Part shown: piece by piece, positions 17,594-25,430 of the stretch
How positions within the stretch are numbered: position 1 is the first letter of the stretch
Layout: each line of letters opens with the position of its first letter
Source: JAYEJW01 sp034716535
Lineage (GTDB): Bacteria; Pseudomonadota; Gammaproteobacteria; Chromatiales; Chromatiaceae
Direction: 5' to 3'
Assembly: GCA_034716535.1 (NCBI GenBank)
Contig: JAYEJW010000439.1
Location: 1-29,597 of the forward strand
DNA: 29,597 nucleotides
Made by a program: the position numbers and the translations under genes
The notes under the pieces: generated by a model
The model's input: the letters and a program-made list of their open reading frames with translations, nothing else
Told to the model about the DNA's origin: nothing
Database searches by the model: none

Positions 17594-18186
17594 GGCCCCT
17601 GTCGCCGCCCGCGGCTGCGCCACCAAAGCGCGATGCCGGCCAGCCCGAGGATGTAGCCGATTCCACCGAGGATCTCGTGCAGGCGCACCCGCTGTTCGTA
17701 CTCGATCAGTGCCTCTCGGAGTGGCCGGACTTGGCGGGCCACCGCCCGTTCGATCTGGTCGACGATAATAGGGTCCACCGGCGCCTGAACCGAATGCGAT
17801 GAGCCGGTCTTCGAGGACAGGGAATCTGTGCGCTGGGGATTCAGGCCGTCGGGTGTGGGCGGGACGACGCCGATGAGCTCTTCGGCGTCGACCGTCCACT
17901 GGGCGGAATGGCCGTCACTCGTACTCGCTACGATCACATGGTCGATCGGCTCGGTCGCCCTGAAGGTGAAGGCTCCGGAAGCGTCCGGCTTCAGCTGCGC
18001 GAGGATGCGGCCATCCGTGGCGCGAACCGTGATGCCTGCGGCCACGGCTTCTGTCCCGGCGGCAAAGCGGACCGAGCCCTCGATGCGGTCGCCCTCCACG
18101 AAAGCGAACACCTTGAGCAGATGGGCATAGCAGGGGGTAGCGCCAAGCGTCGCAACGAGCGCTACCGTTGCGAGGCGGCTAACCAT
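17590..18186 (-). CDS. CbiL/NikL-like accessory subunit of the cobalt/nickel ECF transporter
   Basis: This 198-aa protein has a signal peptide or N-terminal anchor (residues 1-21, ending CYAH), then a periplasmic Ig-like beta-sandwich resembling carboxypeptidase-regulatory or CbiL domains (VFAFVEGDRIEGSVRFAAG, ITVRATDGRILAQLKPDASG). After a low-complexity linker comes a helix (IERAVARQVRPLREALIEYE) and the diagnostic C-terminal membrane segment LGGIGYILGLAGIALWW followed by an Arg-rich cytoplasmic tail. That C-terminal block is typical of the NikL/CbiL accessory proteins coded between CbiM and CbiQ. It overlaps both neighbours, so the three are coupled. Whether cobalt or nickel is carried cannot be decided. 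Confidence 0.82.
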   Translation of the reverse strand: MVSRLATVALVATLGATPCYAHLLKVFAFVEGDRIEGSVRFAAGTEAVAAGITVRATDGRILAQLKPDASGAFTFRATEPIDHVIVASTSDGHSAQWTVDAEELIGVVPPTPDGLNPQRTDSLSSKTGSSHSVQAPVDPIIVDQIERAVARQVRPLREALIEYEQRVRLHEILGGIGYILGLAGIALWWRSRGRRQGP

Positions 18187-18799
18187 CGCGAGTCTCCGTA
18201 TGAAGCATCAGCTCCGGGGCGACTCTCTGGATGAAGCCGACGGCGGCGGCGCTGATCGCCGCCTCAACGAATGCGAGGGGAAGATAGGCGAGCAGAATCA
18301 CCTTGGCCGCGGGTAGGAGCTCCCGGCCGCTCGCGGCAAGGGAGACGGCGACCAGGGTCCCTGTGACCAGGACACCGAGCGCGCCTGCCGCCGCGCCTAT
18401 CCAGAACATCCTTCTTGGCCCGGAATGGGGAATCGCCGATCTGAACAAGGCCGCGCACAAGAGGGCTGGCAGGGCCAGGTTCATGGTGTTCACTCCCAGC
18501 ACCAGGATACCCCCGTAACCGAAGAACACCGCTTGCAACAGGAGCGCTACCAGGAGAGCGGGCACCGCCGTCCAACCGAGGAGCAGCCCCATCGGTCCGT
18601 TCAGGATCAGATGGACGCTGCTCGGTCCCACCGGGACCGTGATCAGCGACGCTACAAAGAAGGCGGCCGCAAGTACCGCCGCCTGAGGGATGTGCGCATT
18701 GTCCAGTCGGCGCAGGGCGACGGCGAGCAGGCCGGCCGACACGATCCCACCCGTGACCAGCACCGGAGCCGAGAGCACGCCGTCGGGAATGTGGGCGAT
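18179..18799 (-). CDS. cbiM: Cobalt/nickel ECF transporter S component CbiM, apparent ATC start
   Basis: This 206-aa membrane protein is the metal-binding S component. It has about six hydrophobic segments and the family motif FVASLITVPVGPSSVHLILNGPMGLLLGWTAVPALLVALLLQA, in which the second histidine cluster sits. The usual CbiM N-terminus, MAHIPDGVLS, is fully encoded here, but the codon in the Met position (18797-18799) is ATC. There is a strong GGAGGG ribosome binding site at 18808-18813, 8 nt before it. No ATG, GTG or TTG lies between the upstream in-frame stop and this codon. The first conventional start, GTG 18778, would remove the conserved metal-binding HIPDG end. The stop overlaps the next gene. 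Family assignment is firm; the start codon is inference. Confidence 0.88.
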   Translation of the reverse strand: MAHIPDGVLSAPVLVTGGIVSAGLLAVALRRLDNAHIPQAAVLAAAFFVASLITVPVGPSSVHLILNGPMGLLLGWTAVPALLVALLLQAVFFGYGGILVLGVNTMNLALPALLCAALFRSAIPHSGPRRMFWIGAAAGALGVLVTGTLVAVSLAASGRELLPAAKVILLAYLPLAFVEAAISAAAVGFIQRVAPELMLHTETRDG

Positions 18800-18807
18800 G
18801 GGGATTA

Positions 18808-18813
18808 CCCTCC
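18808..18813 (-). promoter_or_regulatory. Ribosome binding site that fixes the cbiM start
   Basis: On the minus strand this reads GGAGGG, 8 nt before the ATC codon at 18799 that encodes the first residue of the canonical CbiM N-terminus. It lies 29 nt upstream of the alternative GTG at 18778, too far for that start. Confidence 0.65.
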
Positions 18814-18937
18814 AGGAGATTGCTCAGGCATGTTCGATGATGCTCAGGAACCGATCGCCTGCACCCCACAGCCGCTGTCGGCGACCCCGCCGGCATCGGG
18901 AGCGGGAGGGCGCAATAGCCCGACGCATCGTGCCCGA

Positions 18938-18966
18938 TATTTACCCATAATTGCAGGCTGTGCAAT
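18938..18966 (-). promoter_or_regulatory. Possible cbi promoter overlapped by a palindromic operator
   Basis: ATTGCA (18950-18955) and TGCAAT (18961-18966) form a perfect inverted repeat with a 5-bp spacer. On the minus strand a -35-like TTGCAC (18965-18960) lies within it and a -10-like TAAATA (18943-18938) follows at 16 bp, about 140 nt upstream of cbiM. A repressor binding the palindrome would block the -35. The regulator is unknown. No cobalamin riboswitch box is visible in the leader. Confidence 0.35.
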
Positions 18967-19089
18967 ATGCTTTCGGCGGTTGCGCGAAGGCCTGTGGTCT
19001 CGTTCACGTTGGCGACGCACCCTGGAAGCGTCCTCCGCACCGGGTATCATTGTTTCATGTGACAGACGCATAGCTTTACAGTGTCAGCG

Positions 19090-20823
19090 ATGAACAACCC
19101 CACACGAACCGGCGCCGCCCTTTTCTTCGATGTGCTCACCGATCTCGGCGTCGACTATCTGTTCGGCCACACCGGCGGCGCCGTCATCCCGCTACACGTG
19201 GAGCTGAACAAGCGTATGAAACGCAGGGAGATGGTCCCCAGGTTCATCCTGTGCCGCCAGGAAGGGGGTGCAGGGCATGCCGCGGAAGGCTACGCCCGTG
19301 TGAGCGGACGGGTCGGAGTGGCGTTGGCGACCTCCGGGCCCGGGGCGACCAATCTGACTACGCCCATCGCCGATGCGCACAAGGATTCGATCCCGACGGT
19401 TTTCATCACCGGTCAGGTGCCGAGCTTTTCCATCGGTACGGACGCCTTTCAGGAAGTGGACACCATCGGTGTCACCCGGCCCATCTCCAAGCACAACTAC
19501 CTGGTCAAAGACGTGCGGGACCTGGAATGGGTCCTGCGCGAGGCCTTCGTGCTCGCGATCAGCGGGAGGCCGGGACCGGTCGTCGTGGACATCTGCAAGG
19601 ACGCCCAGCTCGCCCCCGTCATCGACCAGAGCCGCCCACGCAAACGCCACCGTGAGCCGGTTCCCTTCGACGCCGAGAAGGCCGATGCCATTCTCACCGC
19701 CCTCGCCGATGCGGAGCGTCCGGTCGTCAAGGCCGGGGGCGGGATCATCCATGCGAACGCAGCGGATGCCCTGCGCCGCTTGGTCGAGCGCTTCGATGCG
19801 CCGGTGACAACCACCTTCAATGCCTTGGGTGCGGTGCCCTTCGAGCACGACCACAATCTGGGCATGCCCGGAATGCACGGAACCATCCCCGCAAACTACG
19901 CGTTGCGCGAGGCCGATTTCATCCTCACCCTCGGCGGGCGGTTCGACGACAGGGTCGCGGTCAGGGGGTTTGCCGAGGGCAAGCGCATCGCCCACGTGGA
20001 CATAGATCCCTCGGAGATCGACAAGACGGTCAAGACCGATCTGGCCTTGGCCGCGGGGCTCGGCGCCTTTCTAGGCCACGCCCTCACCTCCGGCCGCAGC
20101 GCCCAACACGCTGGTTGGCTCTCGCGCGTCGCCGAGTGGCGGTCGCAGATGCCCAAGCCCTACCTGCGGGCCGATTACATCAAGCCCCAGGCGGTCATCG
20201 AGGCTATCTCGGACCTGACAGAGGGAGATGCCACGCTGGTGACGGGCGTGGGTCAGCACCAGATGTGGGCGGCCCAATATTACCGCTTCACGCGGCCGCG
20301 CCAGTGGGTGAGCTCCGGAGGGCTCGGGACCATGGGCTTCGGTCTGCCCGCGGCCATGGGCGCCTGGTTCGCGGACCCTACGCGGCCCGTCGTACTCGTC
20401 GACGGCGACGGGAGCTTTCAGATGAACATCCAGGAGCTGGCCACCGTAGTGGCCAATCGCATCCCACTGAAGATCTTCGTGCTCAACAATAGCTTTCTCG
20501 GCATGGTGCGCCAATGGGAGGACATGATGGACGGCGGGCATCACTACGAGACCTGCCTGGCGCGCAACGCCGAGTGTGATCCGGACTGCATGGACCTGGA
20601 CCAGAGCTGCCGACGCCAGCTGCCCAATCTGACGGGTCTGCGATGGGTGTATCCGGGCCTGAAGACCTTGCGCGTCAGGCGGCCGGAGCTCCTGCGCGAT
20701 TCCGTCCGCGAGGCCCTCTCCCACGACGGCCCCGTGCTCGTGGACGTCTGGATCGACAAGGCCGAGAACGTCCTGCCCATGGTGCAACCGGGGCAGGGGT
20801 TGGAGTCGATGATCGAGTCGTAG
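19090..20823 (+). CDS. Acetolactate-synthase-like thiamine-diphosphate enzyme, large subunit
   Basis: This protein of about 577 aa belongs to the acetohydroxyacid synthase large-subunit family, which condenses pyruvate with pyruvate or 2-oxobutyrate in branched-chain amino acid synthesis. The catalytic Glu lies in FILCRQEGGAGHAAEGYAR. The cofactor motif runs from VDGDGSFQMNIQELATV to FVLNNSFLGMVRQWEDMM. The middle FAD/domain-II region includes APVTTTFNALGAVPFEHDHN. The segment after MVRQWEDMM is unusual: instead of the common F-x-K-LAEAYG block it has four cysteines at 489, 496, 500 and 507 (spacing CX6CX3CX6C), then LPNLTGLRWVYPGLKTLRV. No regulatory small subunit (ilvH/ilvN) is adjacent. 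The start is ATG 19090 or GTG 19081; neither has a clear ribosome binding site. It could be a catabolic or specialised enzyme rather than IlvB/IlvI. Confidence 0.85.
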   Translation: MNNPTRTGAALFFDVLTDLGVDYLFGHTGGAVIPLHVELNKRMKRREMVPRFILCRQEGGAGHAAEGYARVSGRVGVALATSGPGATNLTTPIADAHKDSIPTVFITGQVPSFSIGTDAFQEVDTIGVTRPISKHNYLVKDVRDLEWVLREAFVLAISGRPGPVVVDICKDAQLAPVIDQSRPRKRHREPVPFDAEKADAILTALADAERPVVKAGGGIIHANAADALRRLVERFDAPVTTTFNALGAVPFEHDHNLGMPGMHGTIPANYALREADFILTLGGRFDDRVAVRGFAEGKRIAHVDIDPSEIDKTVKTDLALAAGLGAFLGHALTSGRSAQHAGWLSRVAEWRSQMPKPYLRADYIKPQAVIEAISDLTEGDATLVTGVGQHQMWAAQYYRFTRPRQWVSSGGLGTMGFGLPAAMGAWFADPTRPVVLVDGDGSFQMNIQELATVVANRIPLKIFVLNNSFLGMVRQWEDMMDGGHHYETCLARNAECDPDCMDLDQSCRRQLPNLTGLRWVYPGLKTLRVRRPELLRDSVREALSHDGPVLVDVWIDKAENVLPMVQPGQGLESMIES

Positions 20824-20889
20824 AGGCGAAGACCGAAGGTCCTTCTGTGGGGAGGCGTCGTTGTTTAAAAAGACTTTGTTATCCAGCGG

Positions 20890-22092
20890 TTACTTCTTCT
20901 TATTCATGCTCTCTCGTAGAAGATCGCCCAGGGTTCCGAAGCCCTCTTTGGGCTTTTGGTAGTCCGTGTAGGCCTTAGCCTCCGCCGTTGCCTCGGCGAC
21001 TTTTGCGGTATCCAACGACAGTCCGATGCGGCGTTTTTCCCTGTCGACGCTGAGTACCGTCGCCTCGACCTGGTCACCCGCGCTCACGATCTCTTGGGGA
21101 TGGCTGATGCGGCGGCCGGCGCCGAGCTCGCTGATATGGACGAGCCCCTCGAGGCCCGGTTCGAGCTCGACGAAGGCGCCGAAGGTCTGCAGCCGTGTGA
21201 CGGTTCCCTTCACGCGCGTCCCGACGGCGAACCGCTGGTCCGCGTCCTGCCAGGGGTCCTTGGCGAGCGCCCGGATCGACAAGGCGATCTTCTCCGGGTG
21301 CTTGGGATTGTCCGTCGCCTCGATGCGCAGCACCGCCACCTCGACCTGCTGGCCCACGCCGAGCAGCTCGCTTGGGTGCTTCACGTGCCCGAACGCGAGC
21401 TCGCTGATGTGGACCATCCCCTCGACGCCGCCCAGGTCGACGAACGCCCCGTAGTCCTTGAGCGAGGTCACGGTGCCCGGCAGCACCGCGCCGACCTCGA
21501 GGCGGGCCCGCGTTTCCGCCGCGAGTGCCCGCTGCTCCTCCTCGAGCAGTGCGCGGCGCGATACGACCAGATTGGTGTGCCTGCCGCCCTCGAACTTGGT
21601 GATGCGGAAGGCGTGCCGCTGGCCGACGAAGGTTCCCATGTCCTCGATGTACTTAAGATCGAGCTGTGAGGCGGGACAGAAGGCACGCTGGCCGGCAATC
21701 TGCACCTCGACACCTCCCTTGGTGACTCCCGTGACCTGCCCTTCCACCGGGATCTGATGCTGAAACGCGTGCTCGAGCTCGGCGATGCCATGAAGATGGC
21801 GGCCGTGCTGGCTGCCCAGCAGCAGCGTGCCGGTCTCCTCGTCGACGCTCGTGACCGTCGCCTCGAGCGTGTCGCCGATGCTGATGGTGAGGTTCCCGTC
21901 GGCGTCGGTCAGGCCCTCGCTCTCCATGACGCCCTCGGACTTGCCACCGAGGTCGATGAAGACCTGCTCGGGGCTGATCGATACGACCTCACCGCGGACC
22001 CTATCGCCCACCTTCGGCTGGTGCTTCGCCGAGCCCGCCCCTTCCTGCTCGAACTGCTTGAGCAGCGCTTCGAAGTTGTCTGAGTCTTTCAT
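20890..22092 (-). CDS. S1 RNA-binding domain protein with four S1 repeats
   Basis: This 400-aa cytoplasmic protein is built from four S1 (OB-fold) domains at about residues 28-98, 113-180, 202-272 and 290-358. The third and fourth have the clearest ribosomal-S1 signatures: GTVTSLKDYGAFVDLGGVEG with MVHISELAFG, and GTVTRLQTFGAFVELEPGLE with LVHISELGAG. It is shorter than the six-domain RpsA of Gammaproteobacteria and has a Lys-rich C-terminus. It therefore resembles the four-domain S1-like proteins often annotated as 30S ribosomal protein S1, but is probably an accessory RNA-binding protein. It is convergent with the acetolactate-synthase-like gene and has no operon partner. Confidence 0.88.
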   Translation of the reverse strand: MKDSDNFEALLKQFEQEGAGSAKHQPKVGDRVRGEVVSISPEQVFIDLGGKSEGVMESEGLTDADGNLTISIGDTLEATVTSVDEETGTLLLGSQHGRHLHGIAELEHAFQHQIPVEGQVTGVTKGGVEVQIAGQRAFCPASQLDLKYIEDMGTFVGQRHAFRITKFEGGRHTNLVVSRRALLEEEQRALAAETRARLEVGAVLPGTVTSLKDYGAFVDLGGVEGMVHISELAFGHVKHPSELLGVGQQVEVAVLRIEATDNPKHPEKIALSIRALAKDPWQDADQRFAVGTRVKGTVTRLQTFGAFVELEPGLEGLVHISELGAGRRISHPQEIVSAGDQVEATVLSVDREKRRIGLSLDTAKVAEATAEAKAYTDYQKPKEGFGTLGDLLRESMNKKK

Positions 22093-22707
22093 TGCCGCGA
22101 GTCTACAGCAGCGCGTTCCCTGAGTGAATGTAGCAACCCATATTTCCGTGTGGGTGACATCGGTGCGGTGCGGACGGGACGCATCGCCGGAACGCGCGCT
22201 GCTCGCAAGTTGTGGCAGACCTCACAAAACAGCAGCCGCCAACAGGGTATTAATGCACGCAAGACTCTGTCATTGGTGCACCAGATCGCAGGCCCGGCTT
22301 CGGCGGACCTAAACGTTGTGCCGGATGCGCTAGCTCAGGTCGTGCGGGCTCCAAGCGAGGCGCATGTCCGCGCCAGCCGAAATGTAGGTTGATGTACGAG
22401 CGCTGCCCCCGCATGACAAGGCCCTGCGCCCCCTCGACAGCAGGATTGCGGAGAGGGGAATCGAGGACTGGTGTGCCGCAGGCGTCTCTCTGGCGATGGT
22501 TGAGGGTCAGCGGTAACAAGGCCAGCCCAGCTGTCTTAAGAGAAACTCACCGATAGGAAGTTGTTCCGCGATGGATCGCTAATAAGAAGAAGAAATGGGC
22601 CAAGCCGGAACGCTGATCCATACAGCGTTGTGGTGGCTGCGGTTTGACCTCACGGATGGTTCTCATGAAAGCGTTTCCCCGCTTTTGGGGTGGAGTCGTG
22701 TGTGGAG
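22093..22707. other. Gap of about 600 bp without a supported gene
   Basis: Short frames exist on both strands, but none is recognisable. One plus-strand stretch near 22400-22516 ends GIEDWCAAGVSLAMVEGQR and has a protein-like look. It has no plausible start and could be the tail of a decayed gene. At 22556-22575 a 20-bp piece (GGAAGTTGTTCCG then ATGGA) resembles part of the 75-bp repeat unit, suggesting a degenerate copy. The region precedes the exopolysaccharide locus and presumably holds its promoter, which I cannot place. Confidence 0.5.
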
Positions 22708-23526
22708 ATGATCGACCTGCATTGTCACATGCTGCCTGGCATTGACGACGGTGCCAGGGACCTCGACACGGCCCTGGAGATGGCGCGCATTGCGGTGGCC
22801 GACGGGATTTCCGTGACCGCCTGCACGCCTCACATCTACCCGGGGCTGTACGAGAACGACGCGGCCGGGATCAAGCTGGCGGTCGACGTCTTCAGGCAGC
22901 ATCTGCTGGAGGCGGGAATCCCGCTGGCACTCACCTTCGGCGCCGACATCCAGCTCGTTCCGGAACTGCTGCACGGGCTCAAGTGCGGCGCCTATCCGAC
23001 ACTGAACGGCTCGCGCTATTTCCTGTTCGAGCCGCCGCATCACACCGTCCCGCGGCATTTCCTGGATTCGATCTTCAACGTCCTCGCAAGCGGCTACGTG
23101 CCCGTGATTACGCATCCTGAGCGCCTGACCTGGCTGGATGACGAGCACTACGGCTGGTTTGTCGAGGCCGCACGTCAGGGTGCCTGGATCCAGGTGACCG
23201 CCGGCGCGCTCACCGGGCGCTTCCGACGGCAGGCGAAATACTGGGGCGAGCGCATGCTCGACGACGGCATCGTGCACATCCTCGCCACCGATGCGCACGA
23301 AACGAAGCACCGACCGCCGCTGTTGGCCGAGGGCCGGGACGCCGCCGAGCGCTGGGTTGGATCGGAAGAGGCGGATCTGCTCGTCACCGACCGCCCGAGA
23401 GCGATTGTCGAAGATTGCGATCCGATGGATGTTTCTCCGCCACCGGCCCTGGGAGACGGAGAAAAGGGCGCGTGGGAGCCGACCCGAAAAAAGGGCTGGC
23501 TCGCACGGATATTCCTCAGCCTTTAA
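22708..23526 (+). CDS. CpsB/CapC-type tyrosine-protein phosphatase (PHP fold)
   Basis: This 272-aa metal-dependent phosphotyrosine phosphatase should dephosphorylate a Wzc/CpsD-type kinase and so regulate capsule or exopolysaccharide chain length. The metal-binding PHP motifs are intact: MIDLHCHMLPGIDDG at the N-terminus, TACTPHIYPG, the VITHPERLTWL block and the C-terminal HILATDAHETKHRPP. The Pro- and Lys-rich tail (PTRKKGWLARIFLSL) is an extension outside the catalytic domain. ATG 22708 gives the classical N-terminus. GTG 22702, 6 nt after a GGAG, is a good alternative and GTG 22690 also stays in frame. No kinase gene lies in the window. It opens the polysaccharide locus. Confidence 0.9.
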   Translation: MIDLHCHMLPGIDDGARDLDTALEMARIAVADGISVTACTPHIYPGLYENDAAGIKLAVDVFRQHLLEAGIPLALTFGADIQLVPELLHGLKCGAYPTLNGSRYFLFEPPHHTVPRHFLDSIFNVLASGYVPVITHPERLTWLDDEHYGWFVEAARQGAWIQVTAGALTGRFRRQAKYWGERMLDDGIVHILATDAHETKHRPPLLAEGRDAAERWVGSEEADLLVTDRPRAIVEDCDPMDVSPPPALGDGEKGAWEPTRKKGWLARIFLSL

Positions 23527-23542
23527 CAGCGAACCTCAAATC

Positions 23543-23566
23543 CCCTCTCCCGCTGCGGGGAGAGGG
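23543..23566. repeat. GGGAGAGGG-type hairpin after cpsB-like gene
   Basis: CCCTCTCCC (23543-23551) and GGGAGAGGG (23558-23566) form a perfect 9-bp stem with a 6-nt loop. This stem matches the first hairpin of the 75-bp repeat family, but the rest of the unit is missing. Placed 17 nt after the stop, it may attenuate transcription into the next gene. Confidence 0.7.
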
Positions 23567-23652
23567 TAAATCGGAACAGGGGGGAAGGGGGCCATCAGGT
23601 TGCCCAACCGACGATTGGATGAGATAGGACTAAGGGTAGTAGGGAGTAAGCC

Positions 23653-25065
23653 ATGACACATTCTCAGACCGGAATCATCAGGGAACACCAGTCCCGCCTG
23701 GCGTTCCTATACCGGATTTCCGATTCCCTAATCATCCTCGCCGCGCTCTACCTGAGCGCAGGGATCTACGGCATACCCTGGACAGAGCATTATCTCATCG
23801 CGGGTGTGCTTGCGATGATCTTGTTCTACATCGCCGCAGAGAGCGTGCAACTCTACCGTTCCTGGCGAGGCGTTCCCCTGAGGCAACAGGTCCAGCCCCT
23901 GGCCGTCAGCTGGGTAATGACCACCTTCTCCCTATTGGTCATCGCCTACATGACCAAGACCACAGGCACCTTCTCCCGGGTGGCGATCGGGGCCTGGATG
24001 ATCTCGGTGCCCGTCGTACTCATACTTTGGCGCGCAGTCGTAAATGACGCCCTGGGTCTTTTACGCGCAAACGGCCGCAATTCACGCAGAGTCGCCATTG
24101 CCGGAGATACGGGTCTCAGCGACCGACTGGTCCGAATGATCCGATCCGACCCAACGCTCGGTATGCGCTTTGCCGGATTGTTCGACGATTCGGGAACCAG
24201 TGACGGCCGCGCGAGCCAGAGTACCGCGGCATCCCCGGTGGGCAATTTGGAGGATCTGGTGCAACGGGCGAAGGAGGGGGAGTTTGACTTGATCTACATC
24301 GCCCTGCCGCTGAGAGCCCAGGAGCGGATCAGCGCATTGATATCTGAGCTTTCCGATACGGCCGTAACTGTTTACCTGGTTCCGGATCTCTTCGTTTTCG
24401 ATCTGCTCCATTCACGCCTGGTTTGCGTGGGCGATTTGCCCACGATCAGCGTCTATGAGTCTCCGTTCTTCGGTATCGAAGGCTGGATCAAACGGTTGGA
24501 AGATGTCCTGCTCTCCGGCCTCATACTGGTGCTGATTGCGGTTCCCATGCTGCTCATCGCCGTCGGCGTAAAGCTCTCGTCCCCGGGGCCGGTCCTGTTC
24601 AAACAAAGGCGATACGGCCTGGACGGCCGCAGGATCCTCGTCTGGAAATTTCGCACCATGCGGGTCTGCGAGGACGGTGACAAAGTCATCCAGGCCAGGA
24701 AAGCCGATTGCCGCGTTACGCCGTTCGGCGCCTTTCTGCGCCGATCCTCCCTGGACGAGCTGCCGCAGTTCTTTAATGTGCTTCTAGGTGACATGTCCGT
24801 CGTCGGTCCGCGACCGCACGCGGTGGCGCACAACGAGCAGTACCGCACTCTCATCTCCGGCTACATGCTGCGGCACAAAGTGAAGCCCGGAATCACCGGC
24901 TGGGCGCAGGTCAACGGTTGGCGCGGGGAGACGGACACCCTGGACAAGATGAAGAGGCGGATCGATTGCGACCTCTGGTATATTCGAAGCTGGTCCCTGT
25001 GGCTCGATGTGAAGATTATCTTGCGCACCATGCTTGTCGGCTTTGTCGGGCGGAACGCCTACTGA
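23653..25065 (+). CDS. Undecaprenyl-phosphate glucose phosphotransferase (WcaJ type)
   Basis: This 470-aa inner-membrane enzyme should transfer a sugar-1-phosphate, most often glucose, from its nucleotide sugar to undecaprenyl phosphate, the first committed step of exopolysaccharide repeat-unit synthesis. Four N-terminal membrane segments lie within about residues 17-135, followed by a CoA-binding-like soluble domain (RRVAIAGDTGLSDRLVRMI). A further membrane helix (LLSGLILVLIAVPMLLIAV) precedes the catalytic domain with VLFKQRRYGLDGR, VWKFRTM, RRSSLDELPQFFNVL, MSVVGPRPHAV and KPGITGWAQVNGWRGETDTL. The C-terminus, ILRTMLVGFVGRNAY, is the family's usual end. A GGAG lies 6 nt before ATG 23653. 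A second copy of its last codons is found at 26348-26485. Confidence 0.94.
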   Translation: MTHSQTGIIREHQSRLAFLYRISDSLIILAALYLSAGIYGIPWTEHYLIAGVLAMILFYIAAESVQLYRSWRGVPLRQQVQPLAVSWVMTTFSLLVIAYMTKTTGTFSRVAIGAWMISVPVVLILWRAVVNDALGLLRANGRNSRRVAIAGDTGLSDRLVRMIRSDPTLGMRFAGLFDDSGTSDGRASQSTAASPVGNLEDLVQRAKEGEFDLIYIALPLRAQERISALISELSDTAVTVYLVPDLFVFDLLHSRLVCVGDLPTISVYESPFFGIEGWIKRLEDVLLSGLILVLIAVPMLLIAVGVKLSSPGPVLFKQRRYGLDGRRILVWKFRTMRVCEDGDKVIQARKADCRVTPFGAFLRRSSLDELPQFFNVLLGDMSVVGPRPHAVAHNEQYRTLISGYMLRHKVKPGITGWAQVNGWRGETDTLDKMKRRIDCDLWYIRSWSLWLDVKIILRTMLVGFVGRNAY

Positions 25066-25430
25066 TGGGACTGCGATGGAGACAAGCTCGCGTCTTTCCG
25101 ACGAACTGGGTAATCGTCGTCCGCTCTCCCCCTGGGAGAGGGTCGGGGAGAGGCAATTGTGAACAAACGTTCCAGGGACGGAACAACTTCTTTCCCCCTC
25201 TCCCGTTTGGGAGAGGGCCGGGGAGAGGGCAATTGTGAACAAACGTTCCAGGACGGAACAACTTCTTTCCCCCTCTCCCTCATGGGAGAGGGTCGGGGAG
25301 AGGGCAATTGTGAACAACAGTTTTCTCCCTCGCCCCCTTGAGGGGGAGAGCGTACGGGTGAGGGGAGCTGAACGGTATCGAATTGGACCAGCGTTTGTCT
25401 GACTGAAGGCGACAGACCATCCGCATAGTC
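25066..25430. other. Intergenic region built of repeats
   Basis: No gene is supported here. The stretch holds reverse-oriented units of the 75-bp repeat (25124-25320) and then another GC-rich hairpin (CCCCC TTGA GGGGG within 25325-25365). A conserved leader of about 65 bp follows, shared with the region before the sulfotransferase. Confidence 0.75.
25124..25320. repeat. Array of 75-bp repeat units, opposite orientation to 2662-2886
   Basis: One partial unit (25124-25153), two full units (25154-25229, 76 bp; 25230-25304, 75 bp) and a short tail (25305-25320) are each marked by CAATTGTGAACAA. They are reverse complements of the array at 2662-2886, over 22 kb away, with the same two hairpins. 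This shows a dispersed intergenic element that also forms tandem arrays. Confidence 0.88.

Noticed and set aside
18814..19080. Cobalamin riboswitch upstream of cbiM
   Set aside because: I searched for the conserved GCCACTG and B12-box segments on the minus strand and found neither.
20828..20845. Terminator between the acetolactate-synthase-like and S1 genes
   Set aside because: The GACC-GAA-GGTC stem is very short and has no T-run; it could be chance.
22400..22516. Transposase fragment
   Set aside because: The short plus-strand reading has protein-like composition, but I could not match it to any transposase family and it has no start.
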